This document shows, one piece after another, positions 27,650-36,231 of a stretch of DNA of 64,000 nt. The position numbers and the translations under genes are program-made. Position 1 is the stretch's first letter. Each line of letters starts with the position of its first letter. Source of the DNA: UBA1573 sp034005165 (GTDB lineage: Bacteria; Pseudomonadota; Alphaproteobacteria; Micavibrionales; Micavibrionaceae). The notes under the pieces are model-generated. The model worked only from the letters and a program-made list of their open reading frames with translations. It was not told the origin of the DNA and did no database searches. The stretch lies in assembly GCA_034005165.1 (NCBI GenBank), contig JAVEVE010000002.1:124001-188000 (forward strand). Reading direction: 5' to 3'.

Positions 27650-28828
27650 GTGCGCGCTTTACTATTTATTTTTGTACTTTTTTCGTTTGTTCCAGCGGTA
27701 TTTGCCGCAGAGGAATATATTTGTCCTATGCATCCGCACATTGTCGGAACAGAGGGCGATAATTGCCCGATCTGCGGGATGGCCTTGGTGCCCAAAATCT
27801 CTAAACCTGCCCCCACGCCTGAAGCAGAGGCCTCAAGGGAAGAGGCAGAGATGGGCGCATTTCAGATTGATCCAGTTTATATTCAAGCTCTGGGGGTAAA
27901 AACTGCAGAAGTGGCACCTCACGAATTCGGAAAAGAAATCAGGGCCTTTGGAAAAATAGTTCCGAATACGCGACTGGAATATGCTGTAGATGTCCGAACG
28001 GACGGCTGGATCATAGACCTTCCGACGAGTGCTATCGGGGATAGGATTAAACAAGGGGATTTATTATTCACCTATTATAGTCCTGATCTTATGGCCGCAC
28101 AGACTGACTTTCTGGTTGGCGCGCGCTTGGGAAGCGGGGTAGGCGGTCCAGAGCAGCGCCTACGCCTCTACGGTATGGATGACAGGGCGATTTCGGAGTT
28201 GAAAAAGAACGGCAAGTTTTTAGACCATACTCCGTTTTATGCCCCTATAGATGGAACAGTCATAACACTGGAGGTTCGTAAAGGGTCGCATGTGAGCGCA
28301 GGGGGGAATATTTTGAAGTTGCAGGATTTTTCCAAAGTCTGGGTAAATATTGATGTTCCTGTCCGTGATGTTGGCTTTTTGAAAATCGGAACACAAGCAG
28401 CTCTCACAATACCTGAAACTGGAGAGAAGTTTGGCAGTGCAGTCGAGTTTATCCATCCAGTAAACAATCCCGAAACACGCACCGTCACTGTGCGCCTGGC
28501 ACTTGATAATCTCGATGGGCGATTGAAGCCCGAAACTTATGTAGATGCAGTGTTCCAGTCTGAAGTCAGTAAGCGCCTTGCCGTTCCCGAAGAAGCCATT
28601 TTGTATGGGGCAAGCGGATCCTATGTTCTTGAGAATATGGGGGGTGGAAAGTTCCGGCCTGTCATGGTCAAAACAGGTATAACAACAAACGGTCTGACTG
28701 AAATCAAAAGTGGATTAAAGACAGGCCAGAGCATAGTGAGATCAGGCCAGTTCATGCTCGATGCGGAGAGCAATTTACGAGGCGGGATGGCACAGATGAA
28801 TCACGATGCGGAGATGTCTCATGAATAA
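27650..28828 (+). CDS. cusB: Efflux RND periplasmic adaptor, CusB-type, with heavy-metal-binding domain
   Basis: A 392-residue membrane-fusion protein linking an RND pump to an outer-membrane channel. After a signal peptide (residues 1-20) comes a heavy-metal-binding domain, EEYICPMHPHIVG and NCPICGMALVP (Cys25, His28, His30, Cys39, Cys42, Met44), then the adaptor domains: barrel-sandwich segments (GWIIDLPTSAIGDRIKQGD and DGTVITLEVRKGSHVSAGG), a hairpin, and a C-terminal membrane-proximal domain with EEAILYGASGSYVLE. The start is GTG behind AAAGGAG. It overlaps the RND gene by eight bases. This domain order is typical of copper/silver export systems. Confidence 0.9.
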   Translation: MRALLFIFVLFSFVPAVFAAEEYICPMHPHIVGTEGDNCPICGMALVPKISKPAPTPEAEASREEAEMGAFQIDPVYIQALGVKTAEVAPHEFGKEIRAFGKIVPNTRLEYAVDVRTDGWIIDLPTSAIGDRIKQGDLLFTYYSPDLMAAQTDFLVGARLGSGVGGPEQRLRLYGMDDRAISELKKNGKFLDHTPFYAPIDGTVITLEVRKGSHVSAGGNILKLQDFSKVWVNIDVPVRDVGFLKIGTQAALTIPETGEKFGSAVEFIHPVNNPETRTVTVRLALDNLDGRLKPETYVDAVFQSEVSKRLAVPEEAILYGASGSYVLENMGGGKFRPVMVKTGITTNGLTEIKSGLKTGQSIVRSGQFMLDAESNLRGGMAQMNHDAEMSHE

Positions 28829-31800
28829 TCATTTGATACATGATCCGTCTAACAGCTTTGTGGCAAAAATCATAGATTGGTCTGTAACCAATAAGTTCTT
28901 TGTTATTTTGGGGGCATTGGTAATCCTGGCCGCAGGAATAAGCGCAGTTTTTAAAACGCCGCTGGATGCCATTCCCGATTTGTCGGATACGCAGGTCATT
29001 ATCCGTACGGATTGGGCCGGTCAAGCCCCGCAAGTAATTGAGGACCAGATTACATATCCCCTCTCGACGCAAATGCTTTCCTTGCCGAGAACAAAAGTTG
29101 TGCGTGGATTTTCTATGTTCGGGACAAGCTTTGTCTACATAGTCTTTGAAGATGGGGTGGATATGTATTGGGCCAGAAGCCGCACATTGGAATATCTTTC
29201 CCAAGTGCGGGGAAACTTACCAGCAAACGTTGAGCCTCAACTCGGGCCTGACGCCACAGGGGTCGGCTGGGTATTTCAATATGCCATCTACGATCGTACA
29301 GGTGCTCATGATATGGCAGATCTGAGGAGTATTCAGGATTGGTTTATCAGGTTTGAATTAGCACCGATTGAAGGGGTGGCCGAGGTCGCAAGTGTCGGTG
29401 GCTTTGTAAAAGAATATCAGGTTCTGGTCGATCCCGATAAGCTCCGCGCATTTAATGTTTCGTTGCAATCCGTGATAGAGGCAGTGCGGTCTGCAAATCG
29501 TGAAACAAGCGGGCGAACATTGGAAATGGCGGAAACCGAGTATTTGATCCGCTCCTTCGGATATATCCGAAATCCTGAGGATTTAAAGCAGGTTGTGCTG
29601 GTGGTTCGTGACGGGGTACCTGTAACCGTAGGCGATGTTTCGCGTGTTGTAGAGGGAGCAGAAATGCGCCGTGGAATAACCGAGCTGAATGGTATCGGTG
29701 AGGCGGTCGGCGGAATAGTCATCATGCGACCTGATATGAATGCATTGACAGTAATCAAAAATGTGAAAGAGCGTTTGGAGATTATCAAACAAGGACTACC
29801 TGAAGGGGTGGAGCTCAAAGTCGTTTATGATCGGAGTAAATTGATTGAGGGATCAGTTTCGTATCTGAATTATAAACTGATTGAAGAGAGTCTGATCGTT
29901 GCCTTGGTTACATTCCTATTTCTTCTTCATGCGCGCAGTGCCCTTATCGCAATTATTACGATTCCTTTGGGTATTCTCTCTGCGTTTATCGTCATGAATA
30001 TGCAAGGGATAACAGCAAATATCATGTCGCTTGGTGGGATAGCCATTGCTATTGGCGCAATGGTAGATGCCTCGATTGTTATGGTTGAAAATGCACATAG
30101 AAAACTGTCAGAATTATCTGAATCTGCAACAAAAGAAGAGAAAAACAGGGCATTACTGTCGGCAGCAAAGGAAGTCGGTCCCGGATTGTTTTTCTCGTTA
30201 TTGATTATTACCATTTCTTTTTTGCCTGTCTTTGCATTAACAGGTCAGTCAGAAAAGCTGTTTGCCCCTCTCGCTTACACCAAAACATATGCAATGGCTG
30301 CTGCAGCATTTCTTTCTGTAACGCTTGTTCCTGTGCTCATGCTTCTTTTTATCAGGGGAAGAATTCGCCGTGAAACGGAAAATCCGATAAATCGAATGTT
30401 TATAAGACTCTATAAGCCGTGTTTGGAAATTGTGCTGGAATGGCGGAAAACCACTATAGCAGTGTCTATCATCTTTCTTATAAGTACAGCATTTCCTGCA
30501 TCAAGATTAGGAAGTGAATTCATGCCTTCTCTGGATGAGGGAAGTCTGCTGTATATGCCCATGACTCTTCCCGGAGTGTCGCCAACCAAAGCACGTGAAA
30601 TCCTGCAAGTTACCAATCGCCAGATTATGACGGTTCCAGAAGTCGACTTTGCATTCGGAAAAGCGGGGAGATCAGATTCTGCCACCGATCCGGCCCCTCT
30701 TGCTATGATTGAAACATGGATTGAGCTGAAGCCACATTCCGAATGGCGAGAAGGAATGACCACGGAGAGGCTTGTTGAAGAGTTGAATTCCAAAGTTGGG
30801 TTGCCGGGCATGGTGAATAGTTGGGGGTATCCAATCAAAATCCGCCTTGATATGTTAACGACAGGGATAAGAACTCCGGTTGGTATCAAGGTTTCAGGGA
30901 CCGACTTGTCAGGGATTGATGAGATTGCAAAGAAGGTGGAAGGATTGGCTCGGTCCGTATCCGGAACACGAAGCGCTATCGCTGATCGTGTAATCGGCGG
31001 AAAATATATCGAAATCATTCCTGATCGCAGAGAGATTGCGCGCTATGGTATTTCTTTGGAATCTGTACAGAAAATAATTCAAACAGCATTAGGCGGAATG
31101 CAGCTGGACGAAGCTCTTGAAGGGCGTGAACGCTACCCGATTATGCTGCGCTATGACAGGCCGTTTCGAGAAAACCTGTCTGTCTTGGATAATATTCTGG
31201 TGTCAACTCCGGCGGGTGTACCAATTCCGCTGGCAGATCTAGCAGAAATCCGTGTTGCCGAAGGGCCATCCATGATTAAATCCGAGGATGCGCGCTTGAA
31301 CGGATGGGTTTTTGTTGATGTGAAAGATCGTGATCTTGGATCATACATCAAGGACTTGAAGGGTGCTTTAAAAACACTGGATCTTCCGCAAGGATATACA
31401 CTCCAAATATCGGGACAGTTTGAGCAGATGCAACAGGCAAATGCAAGGTTGTCTATAGCCATTCCTTTGACTGTCCTGATTATCCTGATATTGCTTTATC
31501 TGCATTTCGGTAGATGGGACAGGACTGCATTGATTATGCTGTCCGTACCGTTTGGGGCTATAGGAGGGGTTTGGAGTCTATGGATTGCGGGATATCATAT
31601 ATCTGTTGCCTCTTCTGTAGGATTCATTGCATTGGCAGGAATTGCCGTTGAAACCGCCATTGTGATGCTGATCTATATTGACCATCAAATGCGGGATCAT
31701 TGGCCCAAAACGTTCGGGCAGCTTCTCGAGAATGTTCGCCATGGAGCAATCCAGCGCGTGCGCCCGAAAATGATGACTGTTTCGGTCATTGTCTTAGGCC

Positions 31801-31970
31801 TGATCCCGATCTTTCTGACCGATGGGCCGGGGGCTGATGTTATGCGCCGCATCGCTCTGCCCATGGTCGGAGGAATGGTAACCACAACAATCCTGACGCT
31901 TGTTCTCGTTCCTGTGCTCTATACAGTCTACATGCAGTGGAGGTTAAAACTTCCGTCCGAGAAGATATAA
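28821..31970 (+). CDS. cusA: Heavy-metal efflux RND transporter, CusA-type (Cu/Ag)
   Basis: A 1049-residue trimeric RND pump expelling monovalent copper or silver ions from the periplasm using proton motive force. The opening KIIDWSVTNKFFVILGALVI helix, TPLDAIPDLSDTQVIIRTDWAGQAP loop and duplicated twelve-helix layout are typical. The helix-4 motif AIGAMVDASIVMVENAH is the form found in monovalent-metal (CusA-like) rather than divalent (CzcA-like) pumps. C-terminal RVRPKMMTVSVIVLGLIPI is standard. I chose the ATG at 28821, with GGAG upstream, over the in-frame ATG at 28806. No outer-membrane channel gene follows. Confidence 0.92.
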   Translation: MNNHLIHDPSNSFVAKIIDWSVTNKFFVILGALVILAAGISAVFKTPLDAIPDLSDTQVIIRTDWAGQAPQVIEDQITYPLSTQMLSLPRTKVVRGFSMFGTSFVYIVFEDGVDMYWARSRTLEYLSQVRGNLPANVEPQLGPDATGVGWVFQYAIYDRTGAHDMADLRSIQDWFIRFELAPIEGVAEVASVGGFVKEYQVLVDPDKLRAFNVSLQSVIEAVRSANRETSGRTLEMAETEYLIRSFGYIRNPEDLKQVVLVVRDGVPVTVGDVSRVVEGAEMRRGITELNGIGEAVGGIVIMRPDMNALTVIKNVKERLEIIKQGLPEGVELKVVYDRSKLIEGSVSYLNYKLIEESLIVALVTFLFLLHARSALIAIITIPLGILSAFIVMNMQGITANIMSLGGIAIAIGAMVDASIVMVENAHRKLSELSESATKEEKNRALLSAAKEVGPGLFFSLLIITISFLPVFALTGQSEKLFAPLAYTKTYAMAAAAFLSVTLVPVLMLLFIRGRIRRETENPINRMFIRLYKPCLEIVLEWRKTTIAVSIIFLISTAFPASRLGSEFMPSLDEGSLLYMPMTLPGVSPTKAREILQVTNRQIMTVPEVDFAFGKAGRSDSATDPAPLAMIETWIELKPHSEWREGMTTERLVEELNSKVGLPGMVNSWGYPIKIRLDMLTTGIRTPVGIKVSGTDLSGIDEIAKKVEGLARSVSGTRSAIADRVIGGKYIEIIPDRREIARYGISLESVQKIIQTALGGMQLDEALEGRERYPIMLRYDRPFRENLSVLDNILVSTPAGVPIPLADLAEIRVAEGPSMIKSEDARLNGWVFVDVKDRDLGSYIKDLKGALKTLDLPQGYTLQISGQFEQMQQANARLSIAIPLTVLIILILLYLHFGRWDRTALIMLSVPFGAIGGVWSLWIAGYHISVASSVGFIALAGIAVETAIVMLIYIDHQMRDHWPKTFGQLLENVRHGAIQRVRPKMMTVSVIVLGLIPIFLTDGPGADVMRRIALPMVGGMVTTTILTLVLVPVLYTVYMQWRLKLPSEKI

Positions 31971-32004
31971 ATGGGATTCAAATGAGACAGGATTACCTCT
32001 TGCC

Positions 32005-32025
32005 ATATACTGCCCCCTAGTATAT
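32005..32025. promoter_or_regulatory. FrmR-type operator
   Basis: Perfect inverted arms ATATACT and AGTATAT around a C-rich centre GCCCCCT, 10 bases before frmR. CsoR/RcnR-family repressors of the FrmR type bind such G/C-tract palindromes. A possible -10 (TATATT, 32021-32026) overlaps its right arm, so binding would block transcription. Confidence 0.75.
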
Positions 32026-32034
32026 TAAGAGAGC

Positions 32035-32322
32035 ATGCCTCACTCACCGCAAGAAAAAAAGAAAGCTATATCACGTCTGCGCCGTATCAAGGGGCAGGCC
32101 GAGGCGCTCGAGCGTGCCATCGAGGATGGGGAAGAGTGCGGAAAAGTCCTGCAACAGCTCGCGGCCCTGCGTGGAGCTGTCAACGGAATGATTATCGTTG
32201 TACTTGAGGGGCATATGAAAGAAACATTCGATCCCGCATCGGGGATAGATGCTATCCCGCGCAAAGTTTTGAAAAACAATTTGGATGAAGCCCTAACACT
32301 CATCCGCTCATACCTTAAATAA
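32035..32322 (+). CDS. frmR: Formaldehyde-responsive repressor FrmR (CsoR/RcnR family)
   Basis: A 95-residue all-helical DUF156 protein. MPHSPQEKKKAISRLRRIKGQ is the family N-terminus, with the N-terminal proline and the cysteine in EECGKVLQQLAALRG that in FrmR react with formaldehyde; EGHMKETFD contains the conserved His. Metal sensors of the same family have different ligand patterns, and the frmA-frmB genes directly downstream settle the assignment. It is expected to repress its own operon through the palindrome at 32005-32025. The likely start site of transcription lies very close to the ATG, so the message could have a very short or absent leader. Confidence 0.92.
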   Translation: MPHSPQEKKKAISRLRRIKGQAEALERAIEDGEECGKVLQQLAALRGAVNGMIIVVLEGHMKETFDPASGIDAIPRKVLKNNLDEALTLIRSYLK

Positions 32323-32354
32323 TTTACCTGAAATAACTCTTGAAAGGAAAAATC

Positions 32355-33479
32355 ATGAAATCACGTGCCGCAGTTGCCTTTGGTCCCGGAAAACCATTGG
32401 AAATCGTTGAAGTCGATGTGGCTCCCCCAAAAGCTGGTGAGGTCCTTGTTAAAATTACTCATACGGGTGTTTGCCATACAGATGCATTCACCTTGAGCGG
32501 CGACGATCCCGAAGGAATTTTTCCTGCAATTCTCGGGCACGAAGGCGGCGGGATTGTCGTTGAAGTGGGTGAAGGCGTCGAGTCTTTGAAAGTCGGGGAT
32601 CATGTTATCCCGCTCTACACAGCAGAATGCCGCGAATGTAAGTTTTGTAAGTCAGGAAAAACTAACCTGTGCCAGAAAGTACGTGCCACGCAAGGTAAGG
32701 GCTTGATGCCTGACGGAACAACGCGTTTCTCTTATAACGGAGAGCCGATTTATCACTATATGGGGACAAGCACTTTCAGTGAATATACAGTTGTTCCTGA
32801 AATTTCTTTGGCAAAAATTAACCCCGAAGCCCCATTGGAAAAAGTATGTTTGCTGGGGTGCGGGGTCACCACAGGGATCGGCGCCGTCCATAACACGGCT
32901 AAAGTCAAAAAAGGCGAAACAGTCGCAGTCTTTGGTCTGGGCGGAATTGGTTTGGCCGTTATTCAAGGCGCTCGCCAAGCCGAAGCTGGCCGTATCCTGG
33001 CGATTGACATCAATCCTGATAAATTCGAACTGGCCAAACAAATGGGGGCAACAGAATGTATAAACCCGAAAGACTTTAGTAAGCCAATTCAGGAAGTCAT
33101 TGTTGAGATGACAGACGGCGGCGTGGATTATAGTTTCGAATGTATCGGCAACGTCAATGTCATGCGCTCTGCATTGGAATGTTGCCATAAAGGATGGGGC
33201 GAAAGCATCATCATTGGTGTTGCAGGTGCAGGTCAGGAAATCTCAACTCGTCCATTCCAATTGGTTACTGGGCGCGTCTGGAAAGGCAGCGCATTCGGCG
33301 GTGTGAAGGGAAGAACACAATTACCGGGGATGGTTGAGGCCTCTATGCGCGGAGAAATTCAGCTGGATCCATTTATCACCCATAATCTGCCGCTGGAGCG
33401 CATCAACGAGGCATTTGACCTGATGCACGAAGGCAAATCCATCCGCACCGTAATTCACTTTAACAAGGATGCCGCTTAA
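32355..33479 (+). CDS. frmA: S-(hydroxymethyl)glutathione dehydrogenase (class III alcohol dehydrogenase)
   Basis: A 374-residue zinc-dependent medium-chain dehydrogenase that oxidises S-hydroxymethylglutathione, formed spontaneously from formaldehyde and glutathione, to S-formylglutathione. Catalytic zinc ligands are Cys40 (GVCHTD) and His62 (GHEGGG) with a later Cys in LGCGVTTG; the structural zinc lobe has Cys92, Cys95, Cys98 and Cys106. The Rossmann motif FGLGGIGLAVIQG binds NAD. The start at 32355 has an AAAGGA ribosome site; a TTG five codons upstream is less likely. frmB overlaps the stop by one base, so the two are translationally coupled. Confidence 0.96.
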   Translation: MKSRAAVAFGPGKPLEIVEVDVAPPKAGEVLVKITHTGVCHTDAFTLSGDDPEGIFPAILGHEGGGIVVEVGEGVESLKVGDHVIPLYTAECRECKFCKSGKTNLCQKVRATQGKGLMPDGTTRFSYNGEPIYHYMGTSTFSEYTVVPEISLAKINPEAPLEKVCLLGCGVTTGIGAVHNTAKVKKGETVAVFGLGGIGLAVIQGARQAEAGRILAIDINPDKFELAKQMGATECINPKDFSKPIQEVIVEMTDGGVDYSFECIGNVNVMRSALECCHKGWGESIIIGVAGAGQEISTRPFQLVTGRVWKGSAFGGVKGRTQLPGMVEASMRGEIQLDPFITHNLPLERINEAFDLMHEGKSIRTVIHFNKDAA

Positions 33480-34306
33480 TGAAACTTGTTGAAGAGCATA
33501 GCAGCTTTGGGGGGCGTCAGGAAGTCTGGGAACACAGCTCATCCGTACTGGATTGCGCGATGAAGGTTGGAGTCTTTCTTCCCTCGAAGGCCAAATCGGA
33601 AAAATGCCCTGTGCTCTATTGGCTATCGGGCCTGACATGTACCGAGCAAAACTTTATAACCAAAGCAGGTGCCCAGAAATGGGCAGAAAAGCATGGGATT
33701 ATTGTTGTGGCTCCTGATACCAGCCCTCGCGGGGAAGGGGTCGCCAATGATGATGCATATGATATGGGACAAGGTGCCGGCTTTTATATCAACGCAACAC
33801 AAGATCCTTGGGTTAAAAATTACCAGATGTTTGACTATATCACAGAAGAATTGCCGAAGCTGATCGAGGGACATTTTCCTGCAACCTCTGTGCGCAGCAT
33901 CTTCGGACATTCCATGGGGGGGCATGGGGCGCTTATTTGCTACCTCAAAAAAGAAAATTTCTACAAAAGTGTCTCTGCTTTTGCGCCCATAGTCGCGCCG
34001 ACACAAGTGCCTTGGGGTACGAAAGTCTTCACCAATTATTTGGGAAATAATACGGAAGACTGGAAGCAGTGGGATAGTACAATCCTTCTCTCCCGATCTT
34101 CTCAAAAACATGAAATCCTGATTGATCAAGGCACAGCTGATGAGTTCTTGCCGCAGTTGCAACCGCAACTTTTTGCGGATGAAGGAAATGGAAACGGTCA
34201 TAAGATTATGCTGAATATGCGTGAAGGCTACGATCACAGCTATTATTTCATCTCGACCTTCCTCGAAAGTCATTTCGACTATCATGCCCGAAGGCTGGAG
34301 GGGTAG
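33479..34306 (+). CDS. frmB: S-formylglutathione hydrolase
   Basis: A 275-residue esterase-D family hydrolase that splits S-formylglutathione to formate and glutathione, completing formaldehyde detoxification. The nucleophile elbow is GHSMGGHGA with Ser145, and family segments include LYWLSGLTCTEQNFITKAG, VAPDTSPRGEGV and the final catalytic His in YDHSYYFI. Length is typical (about 275-280). It starts in a TAATG overlap with frmA. Cytoplasmic. No terminator is visible after it. Confidence 0.96.
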   Translation: MKLVEEHSSFGGRQEVWEHSSSVLDCAMKVGVFLPSKAKSEKCPVLYWLSGLTCTEQNFITKAGAQKWAEKHGIIVVAPDTSPRGEGVANDDAYDMGQGAGFYINATQDPWVKNYQMFDYITEELPKLIEGHFPATSVRSIFGHSMGGHGALICYLKKENFYKSVSAFAPIVAPTQVPWGTKVFTNYLGNNTEDWKQWDSTILLSRSSQKHEILIDQGTADEFLPQLQPQLFADEGNGNGHKIMLNMREGYDHSYYFISTFLESHFDYHARRLEG

Positions 34307-34403
34307 GGCAGTTGGCCATTTTGGTCATAACTAATTTTGTGCCGTTGGAGAAAATTTAAGTGTGGTGAAAATCACCTATTGATATTATCATTTCGGTATC
34401 TTT

Positions 34404-34429
34404 CGGGCGCTGGGAAAATTATGCGCCCG
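34404..34429 (+). other. GC-rich stem-loop in the leader of the methyltransferase gene
   Basis: CGGGCGC (34404-34410) pairs with GCGCCCG (34423-34429) around a 12-base loop, 20 bases before the ATG at 34450. With no T run it is not a terminator; it may be a leader structure or end of the upstream frm transcript. Confidence 0.4.
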
Positions 34430-34449
34430 ATATAAAATCGGGAGTTTGC

Positions 34450-35205
34450 ATGTCTGAAAAACGTGATTTCAATCAGGAAACTAAAGACAACAAAGATCGT
34501 CAGTATTTCTACGGATTTGATTACGATGTCATGCATCCGTTTATGATCAGATCATTTTTACCCCATTTGCGAGCAGGAAATGCTCTGGAATTAGGCAGTT
34601 TCGAAGGGCGGTTTACAGCACGCCTCACTGAACATTTTGATGAAATTGATTGTGTCGAGGCATCAAGTGACGCGGTTGCTAAAGCGCGTAGCCTGTTAAT
34701 CAAAGATAAGCAGGTTACAATTTTTGAGGGCATGTTCGAGACTGTAACGCTCCCGAAGAAATACAAAAATATTATTATGACGCATGTTCTGGAACATGTG
34801 GAAGACCCAATAGCTGTTTTGAGGCGTGTCAATGACGAGTGGTTGGATGACGAAGGGCGTTTCTTTCTTGTCTGCCCGAACGCCAACGCTCCGTCGCGGC
34901 AGATCGCGGTTAAAATGGGCTTGATATCCCACAATGCCGCTGTGACAGGGGGTGAAAAACTTCACGGACATTACGCAACATACTCTCTAGACACTTTGGA
35001 GCGAGAAGCAAAAGCCGCGGGTCTGAATGTCATCTTGCGTACCGGTATTTTCTTCAAGGCATTGGCAAATTTCCAGTTTGATAAGCTCTTACAAACTGAC
35101 ATTATCTCTCCGGAGTATCTGGAGGGATGCTACCAGCTGGGTCAAGTCTATCCCGATTTGTGCGCGAGTATTTTTCTAATGTGCGAAAAAGGTCAGGCGT
35201 CTTAG
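34450..35205 (+). CDS. Class I SAM-dependent methyltransferase
   Basis: A 251-residue methyltransferase with the Rossmann-type SAM-binding motif ALELGSFEGRFTARLTEHF (glycine-rich loop around residues 47-53) and the post-motif segment IIMTHVLEHVEDPIAVLRRV, which belongs to the Methyltransf_11/UbiE-like group used on sugars, lipids and small molecules. Its substrate cannot be told. It begins a region of surface-sugar genes and converges on rmlA with 13 bases between stops, so a sugar O- or N-methylation role is plausible but unproven. Confidence 0.8.
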   Translation: MSEKRDFNQETKDNKDRQYFYGFDYDVMHPFMIRSFLPHLRAGNALELGSFEGRFTARLTEHFDEIDCVEASSDAVAKARSLLIKDKQVTIFEGMFETVTLPKKYKNIIMTHVLEHVEDPIAVLRRVNDEWLDDEGRFFLVCPNANAPSRQIAVKMGLISHNAAVTGGEKLHGHYATYSLDTLEREAKAAGLNVILRTGIFFKALANFQFDKLLQTDIISPEYLEGCYQLGQVYPDLCASIFLMCEKGQAS

Positions 35206-35218
35206 GCCATCAAGGTCA

Positions 35219-36127
35219 TCAGGCTATCTCTTTATCCTGTTCCAGTATATCAAGAAGATAGTCCCGATAGATGCTTTTTCCCATGTTTCTGGTCATATCA
35301 AAAAATTGTTCGTCGGAGATCCATTTTTTCCGCCACGAGATCTCTTCAGGACAGGCAATTTTCAATCCTTGCTGTTCCTCGATCGCAGCCACGAATTCAC
35401 TAGCTTTTAAAAGTGCATCGTGTGTACCGGTATCAAACCACGCATGCCCACGGCCCAGAATTTCAACATTCAAAAGGCCGTCTTTTAAATAGAGCTTATT
35501 GAGATCGGTGATCTCCAATTCTCCTCTAGGCGACGGTTTCAAAGATCTTACACGTTCAACGACAGTGGTGTCATAGAAATATAATCCGGGAATTGCATAT
35601 CTTGATTTAGGGTTTTCAGGTTTCTCTTCTAAAGAGACGGCCTTGTAGTTTTTATCGAACTCGACAACGCCAAAACGACCAGGGTCTTTTACCCGATAAG
35701 CAAAGATAGTAGATGAAGAGGGCTGCACTTGATTTAAGCGCTTTAGAGTTTGGTGAAAGTAGCTTCCATAGAAAATATTGTCCCCCAAAACCAAACAGCT
35801 TGGATTGTTGTCGATAAATGATTCACCAATCAAGAATGCTTGTGCAATGCCGTTCGGAGCATCTTGCTTCGCGTAGCTTAATGAAATACCCCATTGGGAT
35901 CCATCCCCCAATAGTTTTTCGAAAAGCGGGAGGTCGTGGGGGGTCGAGATAATCAGAATATCCCTGATTCCTGCCAGCATAAGCGTGGAGAGAGGGTAAT
36001 AAACCATGGGTTTGTCGTAAACTGGGAGCAATTGCTTCGAGATGGCTAATGTTGCCGGATGCAGTCGCGTGCCGCTTCCTCCTGCAAGAATTATACCCTT
36101 ATGAGTGCTATCCGGTTTCATAGGCAT
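35219..36127 (-). CDS. rmlA: Glucose-1-phosphate thymidylyltransferase
   Basis: A 302-residue nucleotidyltransferase that couples glucose-1-phosphate with dTTP to give dTDP-glucose, the first step toward dTDP-rhamnose and dTDP-amino sugars. The GTP-like signature is GIILAGGSGTRLHPAT, followed by SKQLLPVYDKPMVYYPLSTLM, LGDNIFYG and the FDTGTHDALL segment, all classic RmlA. It sits alone on the minus strand inside a plus-strand glycan cluster. rmlC and rmlD are about 17 kb away, and rmlB is not in the window. The ATG two codons downstream is an alternative start. Confidence 0.96.
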   Translation of the reverse strand: MPMKPDSTHKGIILAGGSGTRLHPATLAISKQLLPVYDKPMVYYPLSTLMLAGIRDILIISTPHDLPLFEKLLGDGSQWGISLSYAKQDAPNGIAQAFLIGESFIDNNPSCLVLGDNIFYGSYFHQTLKRLNQVQPSSSTIFAYRVKDPGRFGVVEFDKNYKAVSLEEKPENPKSRYAIPGLYFYDTTVVERVRSLKPSPRGELEITDLNKLYLKDGLLNVEILGRGHAWFDTGTHDALLKASEFVAAIEEQQGLKIACPEEISWRKKWISDEQFFDMTRNMGKSIYRDYLLDILEQDKEIA

Positions 36128-36231
36128 TATTATTCATTTTCCCATAGGTTAAAACAGTATATGATTTGAAAAATAATAGCTCTTTTGGATCGTCTTTTAA
36201 ACTGGTTTGTCTGTTGTTCAAATAAATACCT

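Noticed and set aside
34364..34376. GGTGA-AAA-TCACC palindrome upstream of the methyltransferase
   Set aside because: Short arms and a single occurrence; not enough to claim an operator.
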